64,000 nt of DNA from an uncultured Ruminococcus sp. (GCA_947566125.1 CANOIR010000001.1:1-64000); one strand, 5' to 3'; positions 45,364 to 54,174 are shown, counted from the first letter of the stretch. Notes: a model not told the origin generated them from the sequence alone. Numbers and translations are program-made.

Positions 45364-45534
45364 CGAAATAAATTACTACAATGGGGTATGCTGTTTGTTT
45401 CAACAGCCCTTACGCTCCGCTCTTCGTCACCAATCGCTTACTGACCCAGACAGCATATGTACTGTGATTCTTCATTTGCCATCGGATCTCAACCTCCTTG
45501 CCGACCTTCATCATTTCACAAAAGACCAAGTCTT
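45364..45534 (-). repeat. Domain A of the tandem structured RNA
   Basis: Upstream copy: AAGAC-TTG-GTCTT hairpin (45534-45522), GGA..TCC hairpin (45497-45484), ATGGCAAATGAAG from 45482, CGATTGGTGA, then GG-GCTGTT-GAAACA-AACAGC-ATA-CC (45409-45385) and AGTAATTTATTTCG ending at 45364. From ATGG to TTCG it is 119 nt. Confidence 0.65.
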
Positions 45535-45609
45535 AAACCTTGTAAAATACATCGCTGAAAGATTTCTTTGTGATTACCTTACTTTGTATCACTCTCTTTC
45601 CTTGATTAT

Positions 45610-45638
45610 ATAATACCATAGTTTCTGAACATTGTCAA
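45610..45638 (-). promoter_or_regulatory. Strong promoter of the noncoding RNA locus
   Basis: Read on the minus strand: TTGACA (45633-45638), exactly 17 nt, then TATTAT (45610-45615) preceded by an extended TGG. Nothing downstream encodes a protein. Confidence 0.85.
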
Positions 45639-45776
45639 GAGCTTTTATTAAAAATGCACTAAAAATATTGATTTATTAGATTTGTAAAGTAAACTTACGC
45701 ATCCTCTTAATATTTCAAAAGTAATATATCAAAACAACGCAATTAAAACTAAACTTCACTTTGATTTATTAACTAT

Positions 45777-45809
45777 ACTAAAAAAGCGAGCTAAAAACAG
45801 CTCGCTTTT
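45777..45809 (-). terminator. Terminator of the pseudokinase gene
   Basis: AAAAGCGAGCT / AGCTCGCTTTT (45782-45792 and 45799-45809), loop 6 nt, and a run of T on the minus strand. It separates the gene from the RNA locus 140 bp further on. Confidence 0.93.
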
Positions 45810-45824
45810 GTTTATATTAAATTA

Positions 45825-47696
45825 TTATCCTGCCGAATTATCTGATGAATCTTGAGGAGGATCTGTTACTACTGGTGGAGGATCTGTTGCTGGTGGATTT
45901 GTTGCAGGTGGTTCAGTCACCGGAGCCGGTGGTTCTGTTACAACAGGAGCTACGGCGTAATATACAACAATTTCATTTCGAGCTTCAAGGTCATATGTAG
46001 AATTAGCATCTACACTTAATCTTGATACAGTGTTAGCTGTACAATCCGATCTGGTTTCAGCTTCAAGTCTATATACAACTCCAAGTTCATCAAGAGTTTT
46101 TGTATAATCTCCTACATATACATTCACATAATCAGGAAGAGTAATCTTTGAAGGACCCTTGCTTACTTTGATTTTTACAGCAACGGAAGTATTAAAATAT
46201 TCCCCTTCTGGTATCTCCTGCCATATTATCTGACCTGCTGGATACTCATCGCTATAGACTTCTTCAACATTAAATTTCATCCAGGAGCTATATCGATTAA
46301 GTTGAGTTTCATATGTCTTTCCAATCAGGTTAGGCATTATTCCATCTCCCTCAGGAGTTGTACTGTCGGATTCTTCTTTTGATGTAGTGACAGTAACTTT
46401 AGTTGTATTAACACTTGACATTGTGTTAGAATCACCATTTCCTTTTAGAAATAGAAAATATACCATTACTAAAAGTATAACCAAGAGCAGCATTCCTATA
46501 ATTAAAGGTATTTTTACACGATCTATAGCAGTGGGCTGCGGTTCATTATATGTATTTCTTTCATATATTTCATTAGAATACCCATCATATGAATAATCAT
46601 CTGTATAACCTTCAGGTTGTTCATAATCATCATATTGATCTTCATCTTTGTTATAGTATTCATTTTGCTCATACTTTTGAGTATTTTGATGTGACGATAC
46701 AGCAGATGACCTGTTTCTGTTATTTCCAGAACTACGATTATTGTCATTAAAAAGCTGATTGACAAGTTCTGGAATTGTTTTAATTCTATCTGCACTTACA
46801 AGGTTCAGACCTTTCATTATAACATCTGAAACATGACGTGAAATATTTGTATTTAAAAGACATGGTGCAATTAAATTATCATTCTCCATACGGCTCATTG
46901 CACTTGTAGGCATACTTCCTGTAAGAACTCGATATAAAACAGCACATACGGCATAAACATCAGTCCATGTTCCCTGCCTGTTGCTTGCAGAATATTGCTC
47001 TGGAGCAGCGTATCCTTCAAATATTTCACAATCAAGCTCTGTGCCGGCAGTACGTGCAGCCGCTATTGAAAAGTCCGTTAATTTAAGTTCACATTTTTTT
47101 GTAACATATATAGTTTCAGGACTTATAGCACGATGCAGCACGCCATTGTTATGAAGAATACTGATAGTAGTAAGAAATGAAGGCAGCATACTTGAAATTT
47201 GTCCCCAACTAAGCTCGCCGGCATTTTCTTTAAGAAAATCAATAAAACGCAATCCATCAATATATTCATATACAATATAGGCTGTATTGTTTTCTGAAAA
47301 CATATCAATTACTTTATTTATTTGCACTTGTTCACGTATTTGTGCAAGTGATTTGTTTAGGTCGGAAAATTCCTCCATAAGAACCTTATACTTTGGCAAA
47401 CTTGTACTATCTATGCATATTTTTGAAGAATTTGCATCACGCATACAAAAGTTCAACGGCATATATTCTCGCAATAATACACGACAGTTGATAGATCGGT
47501 CAAGTGCAATATAAGTAATTCCCTCTCCGTTCATAGAAAGAGCAGTACCTACTATATATCTATTATTCAACTCAGTTCCTGGTTGAATAAATGTTTCATT
47601 TATAGGAACATTTTCATTATAACCACAGCGTTGACATATTCCGCCAACATAATCTGTATGCATCATACAGCCATAGCATAATTTATGTTCTCCCAT
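45825..47696 (-). CDS. PASTA-domain Hanks-type pseudokinase, membrane spanning
   Basis: 623 residues. An N-terminal zinc ribbon has Cys7, Cys10, Cys21 and Cys24. A kinase-like domain spans about 47-320 with GITYIALD, but the VAIK lysine position reads VLLREYMP (Arg76) and the HRD catalytic loop reads HRAISPETI (188-196), so the catalytic Asp is Ala. DFS (208-210) keeps the metal Asp, and AAPEQY is intact. A Gln/Asp/Tyr-rich linker precedes one membrane helix (about 392-412). Outside are two PASTA domains (MPNLIGKTYETQLNRY and ITLPDYVNVYVGDYTKTL) and a Pro/Thr-rich tail of PPATDPPP type. PASTA domains bind peptidoglycan or lipid II. It probably signals allosterically instead of phosphorylating. 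Confidence 0.85.
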   Translation of the reverse strand: MGEHKLCYGCMMHTDYVGGICQRCGYNENVPINETFIQPGTELNNRYIVGTALSMNGEGITYIALDRSINCRVLLREYMPLNFCMRDANSSKICIDSTSLPKYKVLMEEFSDLNKSLAQIREQVQINKVIDMFSENNTAYIVYEYIDGLRFIDFLKENAGELSWGQISSMLPSFLTTISILHNNGVLHRAISPETIYVTKKCELKLTDFSIAAARTAGTELDCEIFEGYAAPEQYSASNRQGTWTDVYAVCAVLYRVLTGSMPTSAMSRMENDNLIAPCLLNTNISRHVSDVIMKGLNLVSADRIKTIPELVNQLFNDNNRSSGNNRNRSSAVSSHQNTQKYEQNEYYNKDEDQYDDYEQPEGYTDDYSYDGYSNEIYERNTYNEPQPTAIDRVKIPLIIGMLLLVILLVMVYFLFLKGNGDSNTMSSVNTTKVTVTTSKEESDSTTPEGDGIMPNLIGKTYETQLNRYSSWMKFNVEEVYSDEYPAGQIIWQEIPEGEYFNTSVAVKIKVSKGPSKITLPDYVNVYVGDYTKTLDELGVVYRLEAETRSDCTANTVSRLSVDANSTYDLEARNEIVVYYAVAPVVTEPPAPVTEPPATNPPATDPPPVVTDPPQDSSDNSAG

Positions 47697-47746
47697 TTCC
47701 TTCCCTCCATTCTTAATATTTTTACAGATAATACCTCATCTTATTT

Positions 47747-47775
47747 ATTTTATCATGCATTTTCTTTTATGTCAA
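47747..47775 (-). promoter_or_regulatory. Promoter of the pseudokinase gene
   Basis: Minus strand TTGACA (47770-47775), 17-nt spacer, TAAAAT (47747-47752). Confidence 0.8.
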
Positions 47776-47849
47776 CTAATTTATAAAATTAAAATTGTAC
47801 ACTAGCAAATTGTATTTTTTCTGTAATAATGCTGAAAGTTTTTTGTATT

Positions 47850-49124
47850 TTATAATGAAATTGATCCTTGTTCAAGCATTTTTTGTGCAGCCATAAGAAT
47901 GCCTATCTTCCCGCTTGTATATGTAACTCCTCCTTGCAGCCATGCAGCATATGGTTCACGCAGCGGACCGTCTGCTGAAAGTTCTATTGAAGCACCCATT
48001 GTAAATGCTCCGGCTGCCATTATAACCTCACTTGTATAGCCTGGCATATCCCAAGGCTCTGGTGAAACATACGCATCAATAGGAGAACCTGCTTGTATTC
48101 CTTGACAAAATGATATAAGATTCTTATCTGTCTTAAGACAGATCGCCTCTACTATATCTCCACGTTTCTCTCCAATACGTGGAAAACATTCAAATCCAAG
48201 TTTTTCAAAAAGTGCAGCAGCAAAAGTCACCGTCTTTAAAGCATTTGCAACACATTCAGGTGCATGAAAAAATCCAAGGAACATTTCCCTGTTCATACCA
48301 AGAGTACATCCCACTTCCTTGCCAAGTCCTACACAAGTAAGTCTAAATGCACATTTTTCCACCAATTCTTTTTTACCAGCAATATAGCCGCCTGTTCTTG
48401 CTATACCGCCGCCTGCGTTCTTTATAAGCGAACCGATTATAAGATCTGCACCATTCTGAGTTGGTTCTGTTTCTTCTACAAATTCACCATAACAATTATC
48501 AACCATTATAATTGCATCGGGATTTCCTCGGCGTACTGCCTCTGTCATTTTACGCATTTGCTCCATAGTATATGCAGGTCTTAAAGAATATCCTCTTGAA
48601 CGCTGTATATATGCAATTTTCGCACCAGAAACACTATTTTCAATACTATCATAATCAGGTGTGCCATCCTCAAGCAAATCTACCTGAGAGTACTCAACAC
48701 CATAATCTCTAAGAGAACCGCTGCCAGGTTCGCCGGAGATTCCCAAAACCTCTTCTAAAGTATCATAAGGCTTTCCTGTTATGGAAACCATCTTATCGCC
48801 TGTTCTTAAAATACCAAACAGTGCAACTGTAAGTGCATGAGTTCCTGATACAAAATTATGACGTACAAGAGCATCTTCTGCACCAAATACATCTGCAAAT
48901 ACACGATCAAGAACATCTCTTCCTATATCGCCGTAACCATAACCTGTACTTCCATAAAAGCATTGCTCATTTACACGGTTTTTCTGAAATGCTGAAAGAA
49001 CTTTAACACCATTATATGCTGTCACTTCTTCAATACGCTGAAAATCCTTTTCCGCAGCTTTTTCGGCAGATTTTGCTATATCAAGCAGTCTGTCATCTAT
49101 ATTAAAGAAATCCTTTATATTCAT
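47850..49124 (-). CDS. Methionine gamma-lyase family protein (PLP, YnbB type)
   Basis: 424 residues of the fold-type I PLP family annotated as methionine-gamma-lyase family or aluminium-resistance protein. FYGSTGYGYGDIGRDVLDRV and ALVRHNFVSGTHALTVALFG open the domain; VDNCYGEFVEETEPTQNGAD carries the PLP-contact Asp; the PLP Lys is in GSLIKNAGGGIARTGGYIAG. GASIELSADGPLREPYAAWL ends it. The real reaction of this group is not settled. The ATG lies 2 nt after the GNAT stop, and it ends the murD-to-GNAT run. Confidence 0.88.
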   Translation of the reverse strand: MNIKDFFNIDDRLLDIAKSAEKAAEKDFQRIEEVTAYNGVKVLSAFQKNRVNEQCFYGSTGYGYGDIGRDVLDRVFADVFGAEDALVRHNFVSGTHALTVALFGILRTGDKMVSITGKPYDTLEEVLGISGEPGSGSLRDYGVEYSQVDLLEDGTPDYDSIENSVSGAKIAYIQRSRGYSLRPAYTMEQMRKMTEAVRRGNPDAIIMVDNCYGEFVEETEPTQNGADLIIGSLIKNAGGGIARTGGYIAGKKELVEKCAFRLTCVGLGKEVGCTLGMNREMFLGFFHAPECVANALKTVTFAAALFEKLGFECFPRIGEKRGDIVEAICLKTDKNLISFCQGIQAGSPIDAYVSPEPWDMPGYTSEVIMAAGAFTMGASIELSADGPLREPYAAWLQGGVTYTSGKIGILMAAQKMLEQGSISL

Positions 49125-49126
49125 AT

Positions 49127-49924
49127 TTATTGTAACGCTCCTTTTTCTGTTCCTTCTTTTTTAATATCTACTCTTTCAAGAACATATTCTGTTTCTACCT
49201 CTTCAAATCCTATTTGCTGATAAAAACTTCTTCTTATATCAAGTGCATATAATACGGCATCTTTGCCGAGTTCGCCCAGCCATGCGGCAAGCCATTTAAG
49301 GAAATCCCTTGCATAGCCACTTCCACGGTTAGCTATACGTGTAGCTACTTGTCCTATCATAACATGATTCTCTTGGTCAAAAACTATAGTGACAGTAGTG
49401 CTGTTCTTATATGTAAGAACATGGCTAACACCATGTCTGCATCTATGTGAGGTATCTGTAAGCCATAGAGGATAATCTGTAAGATTCGGAAAACCTTCTT
49501 TTAAAATATCATAAACATCTGAAAGCTTTGGATTAAACTCTACATCAGATTCATCAAATGTTGCGGATATATTATCAGATTTCAATGCAAAAAGAGTTCT
49601 ACGCAGCTGCTGATAGTTTGACATTTTGCTAAGATAAGCAAGCATATTCTGTGGACATTCAACTCTAAACGGAAGATGCATTTTTATAAAATCAGTAATT
49701 TCTTCAGTTGGAAGTATGTCATTTGAACATATTACCAAAGTAGAATTCAGCATGAACATATAGCCTTCTGCATTTTCATTATCTTCATACTTAGCAAGAA
49801 AAAACTGACAAAAATCATATTCTCCACCATATGCCTTAAAATAAGCAAGAAGCTTTTTACCACGCCAGCTTTTTTGAAGTTCTGCTTTTTGCTTTAAAGA
49901 AAAATCATATACACGTGTTATCAT
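49127..49924 (-). CDS. GNAT-family N-acetyltransferase
   Basis: 265 residues. The N-terminal half (about 1-125) is family-specific and contains YGGEYDFCQFFLAKYED. The C-terminal half is a GNAT fold with acetyl-CoA pyrophosphate-loop region IGQVATRIANRGSGYARDFL and LYALDIRRSFYQQIGFEEVE near the end. It acetylates an unknown small molecule or peptide. Its ATG overlaps the stop of the upstream M42 gene (ATGA), so it is translated together with the peptidases. Confidence 0.82.
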   Translation of the reverse strand: MITRVYDFSLKQKAELQKSWRGKKLLAYFKAYGGEYDFCQFFLAKYEDNENAEGYMFMLNSTLVICSNDILPTEEITDFIKMHLPFRVECPQNMLAYLSKMSNYQQLRRTLFALKSDNISATFDESDVEFNPKLSDVYDILKEGFPNLTDYPLWLTDTSHRCRHGVSHVLTYKNSTTVTIVFDQENHVMIGQVATRIANRGSGYARDFLKWLAAWLGELGKDAVLYALDIRRSFYQQIGFEEVETEYVLERVDIKKEGTEKGALQ

Positions 49925-50946
49925 ATTTCAACAGCCTTTTCTATCATTGCTTTTGTAAGCTTAAGACAATTTTGTATATCATTCAAATCTGCAACTGAAG
50001 ACGGTGAATGAAGATACCTACACGGAGCAGAAACAGCAATGGTACGTACTCCGCCACGACTCATGTGTATAGCACCACTATCGTTTCCACCTGCAATGCG
50101 TGTTTTAGTCTGACATGGAATATCCATTCTTTTACACTCTGCAAAAGCAAGGTTATAAAGTTCTCTATCATAAATAGTACTTCTATCCATAAATGAAACA
50201 ACAGGTCCGTTTCCGAGTGAACAAACTTTAGCATCGCCATTTGCTCCTGAAATATCAGCGGCAGTTGTAGCTTCAAGAACAATAGCAATATCAGGATTTA
50301 CTGAAAACGCAGCTGCTTTTGCACCTCTAAGACCAACTTCTTCCTGAACAAGAAAAGCAAATGTTACATCATATGGAATCTCTTCTTTTATAAGTTCAAG
50401 CATTATGGCACAGCCTATTCTATCATCAAGTGCTTTGCTGCAAACTTTGATATCACCAATTATATTAAAAGACGGCAAGAAATGAACATATGTTCCAAGA
50501 GATATCAATTCTTCTGCCTGCTTTTTGTTTTTAGCACCAATATCAAGATAAAGCTCCGAAAATTTTGGAAGTTCTTTACGTTGATTGCTGTTTAATAAAT
50601 GAACAGGTTTAGCACCTATTACTCCGTTTATATTATTATCGCCTACTACAACAGGTCTTCCTATTACAACAGAGGCATCTATACCGCCTACAGGAGCGAT
50701 CTGCATTGTTCCATCATCATTTATATATGTTATAATAAGTCCAACTTCGTCCATATGAGCACTTATCATTAACTTTTTAGGAGATTGTTTTCTTCCCTTT
50801 TTCTCTGCAATAACACTGCCGAGCGGATCGATTTTAATACTATCTGCATAATGCTTTATATTCTCACAAATATATTCTCTTACAGCTTTTTCATTTCCAG
50901 ATGCTGCACACAAAAGACAAAGTTCTTCTAAATATTTATTCAACAT
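49921..50946 (-). CDS. M42 family aminopeptidase 1
   Basis: 341 residues with the M42 di-metal site: SAHMDEVGLI (first His and Asp), ALDDRIGCAI (bridging Asp), QEEVGLRGA (catalytic and ligand Glu) and the final His in YLHSPSS. The family forms tetrahedral dodecamers (TET) that trim peptides. It overlaps the other M42 gene by 7 nt and the GNAT by 4 nt. The two M42 copies are distinct enough to suggest different peptide preferences or a hetero-oligomer. Confidence 0.93.
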   Translation of the reverse strand: MLNKYLEELCLLCAASGNEKAVREYICENIKHYADSIKIDPLGSVIAEKKGRKQSPKKLMISAHMDEVGLIITYINDDGTMQIAPVGGIDASVVIGRPVVVGDNNINGVIGAKPVHLLNSNQRKELPKFSELYLDIGAKNKKQAEELISLGTYVHFLPSFNIIGDIKVCSKALDDRIGCAIMLELIKEEIPYDVTFAFLVQEEVGLRGAKAAAFSVNPDIAIVLEATTAADISGANGDAKVCSLGNGPVVSFMDRSTIYDRELYNLAFAECKRMDIPCQTKTRIAGGNDSGAIHMSRGGVRTIAVSAPCRYLHSPSSVADLNDIQNCLKLTKAMIEKAVEI

Positions 50947-51962
50947 GAAACACTCCTCCTAATCCATTCTGCAAGAAGTTTACCTGTATTCTGAACATCA
51001 GTTACAGATATGATTTCAGACGGAGTATGCATATATCTAAGTGGAATAGATAAAGTACAGCTTTTAACTCCGCCACGACTTACAGAAAAACGATCAGCAT
51101 TTGTACCTGTTGTACCGTTCATAATTTCAGTTTGCCAAGGAATATTGTTGGATTTGGCAGTATCTATAAGGCTGTCACTTATCTCTTTTGAAAGAGTTGG
51201 AGAAATGCCAATCATAGGACCTGCATTAATCTTACCGCACTTTATAGGGTCATCATTATGACTAAGTGCAAATGAAACGTCAACTGCAATAGCTATATCA
51301 GGATTGATATTATAAACGGCGGTTTCCGCACCGCACTCTCCTACTTCTTCCTGAGAGGAAAAAAGAACTGTTAAATTATATGGTATCTCATTATCAGAAA
51401 TAAGTTCAAGTGCATATATAATTGATGCAATGCCGCATCGGTCATCTAATGAATGAGCAGCTATACATTCATTGGCAAGCTTCATAAAAGGAGTATCAAA
51501 AGTTACTCTATTTCCAAGAGATATTATTTCGCTAAGTTCTGATTTGCTATATCCGGTATCAATTAGTAAATCTGTAATATCTAAAACCTTTTGCTCATCG
51601 CCACTTAAATGTGGCGGTATTGAAGCTATAACACCATTTATCGCCTTTTTGCCGTGAATAATTACATTCTGTGCAGGCATAAGACGCATATCCAGTCCAC
51701 CTACATTTCCAACTTTAATGAAACCCTCTTCTGTAATAGATGTTACAATAAAGCCAACTTGGTCAAGATGTGCATCAAGAAGTATATGTGGTGCTTTTTT
51801 ATCATTAGAGTATATATTGCCTATAACATTACCCATTTTATCAATATAAGCATCGGGACAATACTTTTTCAAAAGCGAAAGAGCTGTCATTCCTGCGTTA
51901 TTTTCATTTCCTGATACTCCGTCAACTGATGATAAATTGTCCAGTATTTCCAAAAGATTCAT
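50940..51962 (-). CDS. M42 family aminopeptidase 2
   Basis: 340 residues with LDAHLDQVGFIV, HSLDDRCGIAS, SSQEEVGECGA and RYMHTPSEI, the same catalytic set as the neighbour. VDVSFALSHNDDP carries the Asp that ligates the second metal. It begins exactly where murD stops (TAATG overlap), so it is translationally coupled to murD. The role is cytoplasmic peptide turnover, possibly recycling. Confidence 0.92.
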   Translation of the reverse strand: MNLLEILDNLSSVDGVSGNENNAGMTALSLLKKYCPDAYIDKMGNVIGNIYSNDKKAPHILLDAHLDQVGFIVTSITEEGFIKVGNVGGLDMRLMPAQNVIIHGKKAINGVIASIPPHLSGDEQKVLDITDLLIDTGYSKSELSEIISLGNRVTFDTPFMKLANECIAAHSLDDRCGIASIIYALELISDNEIPYNLTVLFSSQEEVGECGAETAVYNINPDIAIAVDVSFALSHNDDPIKCGKINAGPMIGISPTLSKEISDSLIDTAKSNNIPWQTEIMNGTTGTNADRFSVSRGGVKSCTLSIPLRYMHTPSEIISVTDVQNTGKLLAEWIRRSVSC

Positions 51963-53359
51963 TATTTACTTTCAAGCTCCTTTACAAGTCCTTTGTAGTG
52001 ATTTCCTCTTATTTCAAAATTAGGATAAAGGTCAAAGCTTGCACATGCAGGAGATAATGTTACAATATCTCCCTTTTCAGCAATTTCTCTTGCCTTCTCT
52101 ACAGCATCTTCCATAGATTCGGCATGGATGATTACAGGACAACCTTCTTTATAATTAGAACAGCTTGTAATGGCAGCTTCAATTTTAAGTGCTGTAAGTC
52201 CCATAAGTATCATAACTTTTACCTTTTCACAAACTGTTTTTGCCATAGGTTCAAATGGTATTTTTTTATCATATCCGCCCATGATTACGATAAGTTTTTG
52301 ATTGAAAGAATTAAGACCTGCCAGTACACGTGTGGGACTTGTTGCAATGCTGTCATTATACCACTTCACGCCATTAAGTTCACGTACAAATTCAATTCTA
52401 TGCTCTACTCCACCGAAATTCTTTGCAACATTAACTATTGTGTCAACAGATACTTCTCCCCATACTGCACTTATAGCAGCAAGATAATTTTCTACATTAT
52501 GCATACCCGGAATTCTTATATCATTCATATGCATTATAGGTGTTACGTTACCCATGTTATTGTAGCAAAGCATATCATCTTCTCTTAAAAATGCACCACG
52601 CTCAGGTTTTGACTTTCTAGAAAACTTTACAAGATTTCCTCTTACTTTATAAGAAAGATTATTGGTAAGATCATTATCAAGATTAAGTACAGTTTTTGAA
52701 AATGCATTCTGATGAGCAATAAGATTTACCTTAGCATCAATATATTCCTCCATTGTACCGTGGACATCAAGATGATTTGGAGCAATATTTGTAATTACTG
52801 CAACATCAGGAGATTGACGCATTGAGAGTAGCTGAAAGCTTGAAAGCTCTACTACAGCAGCATCATTTTCTTTGATCTCTTCAATAATAGGCAGAAGTGC
52901 ACGTCCAATATTGCCACCCTTGTGAACAGTTATGCCAGACGCAGAAAGAAATTCTGATATAACTGATGTAGTTGTAGTTTTTCCGTCCGAACCTGTTACT
53001 GCATATATTTTACAAGGACAAAGCTCAAAGAATACTTCCATTTCCGTTGTAACAGAAACACCGTTTATACGTGCTTCTGTAAGCTTTTTATTATTAAAAT
53101 ACATACCCGGTGAACGAAATACAATATCAAAATCAATAAGAGAATCAAGATAACTCTCTCCCAGTACGAATTCCACACCGGCTGCTTTAAATTCATTATA
53201 AATATCTCCAAGCTGTTCAGGCTGCTTTTTATCAAGAAGAGTTACACTTATACCCTTCTTTAAAAATAAACGTATAATATCAGTATTTGTAACACCTACG
53301 CCAATAAATGCAATCTTTTTATGCTGCATTTCATTAAAAAAAGAATCAATCTGCTTCAT
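51962..53359 (-). CDS. murD: UDP-N-acetylmuramoylalanine-D-glutamate ligase
   Basis: 465 residues. The N-terminal domain has IAFIGVGVTNTDIIRLFLKK; the ATP P-loop reads VTGSDGKTTTTSVI (about 120-133) with Asp where many MurD have Asn; HKGGNIGRALL, ELSSFQL and ITNIAPNHLDVHGTMEEYI are family motifs with the carbamyl-Lys region; VKWYNDSIATSPTRVLAGL opens the C-terminal domain. It adds D-Glu to UDP-MurNAc-L-Ala in the cytoplasm. GGAGGC precedes the ATG. No other mur genes are adjacent; it leads the peptidase genes instead. Confidence 0.95.
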   Translation of the reverse strand: MKQIDSFFNEMQHKKIAFIGVGVTNTDIIRLFLKKGISVTLLDKKQPEQLGDIYNEFKAAGVEFVLGESYLDSLIDFDIVFRSPGMYFNNKKLTEARINGVSVTTEMEVFFELCPCKIYAVTGSDGKTTTTSVISEFLSASGITVHKGGNIGRALLPIIEEIKENDAAVVELSSFQLLSMRQSPDVAVITNIAPNHLDVHGTMEEYIDAKVNLIAHQNAFSKTVLNLDNDLTNNLSYKVRGNLVKFSRKSKPERGAFLREDDMLCYNNMGNVTPIMHMNDIRIPGMHNVENYLAAISAVWGEVSVDTIVNVAKNFGGVEHRIEFVRELNGVKWYNDSIATSPTRVLAGLNSFNQKLIVIMGGYDKKIPFEPMAKTVCEKVKVMILMGLTALKIEAAITSCSNYKEGCPVIIHAESMEDAVEKAREIAEKGDIVTLSPACASFDLYPNFEIRGNHYKGLVKELESK

Positions 53360-53394
53360 AATATGCCTCCAGAATTTTTTTGCAATTGCACATA

Positions 53395-53428
53395 AAAAGG
53401 CACCTCTCTCTATAGAAATGTGCCTTTT
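53395..53428 (-). terminator. Hairpin between cyclophilin and murD genes
   Basis: AAAAGGCAC (53395-53403) and GTGCCTTTT (53420-53428), 9 bp. On the minus strand it is followed by TTTATGTGC, so it is a moderate terminator or attenuator that may let some transcription reach murD. Confidence 0.7.
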
Positions 53429-53444
53429 CTTTGATTTTAAGAAA

Positions 53445-54086
53445 TTATTTAGCTACAGGAATATCATCCATTGTAATCTGTACGCGTGGATTTCCGTTAT
53501 CATCAGCTTCTATCATAACAGCTTTAGAAATAGTTATTGGTGATGTAGGAACTGCAACCTCTCCCATACTGTTTGCGGTACGCTCAACCTTGAGGAATGA
53601 ATCAACAACATCCATGCCATCTGTTACTTCGCCAAATGCAGCATAATCGCCATCGAGGAATGAACAGTCGCCATAACATATAAAGAACTGGCTTGATGCA
53701 CTATCAGGATCCATTGAACGTGCCATTGATACAACGCCCTTTTGATGTGATAAACTATTTTCTACACCATTGGAAGAAAACTCGCCCTTTATAGTTTTTG
53801 GACTTCCGCCTGTTCCATCACCATTTGGGTCACCACCTTGTGCCATGAATCCATCAACTACACGGTGGAATTTAAGTCCGTCATAAAAGCCGTCATTTAC
53901 AAGACCTTCAAAATTTTCACAGCTTATTGGAGCAACGTCCGGACGAAGTGTGATAATAAATGTATTTCCATCTGCTGATGCACTTTCGCCATCCTTCTTT
54001 TTGCTGTCGTCTTTAGAACAGCCTGCAAATGTACCCATCATCATAACAGCAGCCAGAGCTGTTGCAAAAATTTTTGTATACTTCAT
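53445..54086 (-). CDS. Cyclophilin-type peptidyl-prolyl isomerase lipoprotein 1
   Basis: 213 residues from the ATG at 54086, which has AAAGGAA 8 nt upstream. The lipoprotein signal ends at TFAGC. The cyclophilin domain has DVAPISCENFEGLVNDGFYD, LKFHRVVDGFMAQGGDPNGD (active-site Arg and Gln), SHQKGVVSMARSMDPDSASS and SQFFICYG. It catalyses cis/trans Pro isomerisation outside the membrane and so helps exported proteins fold. A paralogue lies immediately upstream. Confidence 0.93.
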   Translation of the reverse strand: MKYTKIFATALAAVMMMGTFAGCSKDDSKKKDGESASADGNTFIITLRPDVAPISCENFEGLVNDGFYDGLKFHRVVDGFMAQGGDPNGDGTGGSPKTIKGEFSSNGVENSLSHQKGVVSMARSMDPDSASSQFFICYGDCSFLDGDYAAFGEVTDGMDVVDSFLKVERTANSMGEVAVPTSPITISKAVMIEADDNGNPRVQITMDDIPVAK

Positions 54087-54174
54087 AGTTGTATTTCCTT
54101 TCAAAGATGTATTTCAATAAAATTATATCACAATGCAAAAGATAATGCAAGTGTTTTTATAATTTATAAAAAAA

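Larger units (their letters stand above)
45060..45604 (-). ncRNA. Candidate large structured RNA with two tandem homologous domains
   Basis: A noncoding transcription unit of about 545 nt, starting near 45604 from a strong minus-strand promoter and probably ending at the GGTT-GAAA-AACC hairpin (45080-45069, then AATTTTAA) or at the terminator at 44759. No frame with a credible start exceeds a few dozen codons. Two domains of about 170-175 nt repeat with an offset of 279 nt (45364-45534 and 45085-45258). Matching elements in order: a short hairpin, AAATGNTGAA, a GGA..TCC hairpin, ATGGCAAAT, CGATTRGYGA, a GG-hairpin-TACC element, and a 3' AGTAAT..ATTCG. In the GG-hairpin three of five pairs differ by compensatory changes. 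The 5' part also has GTGAT / ATCAC and TTAGAGT / ACTCTGA hairpins. The size resembles ornate large RNAs (ROOL, OLE, GOLLD), but no identity could be established. Confidence 0.65.

Noticed and set aside
45395-45613. 72-codon plus-strand open frame in the gene-free region
   Set aside because: It has no ribosome binding site and no recognisable protein sequence, and it lies antisense to the strong minus-strand promoter and the duplicated RNA domains.
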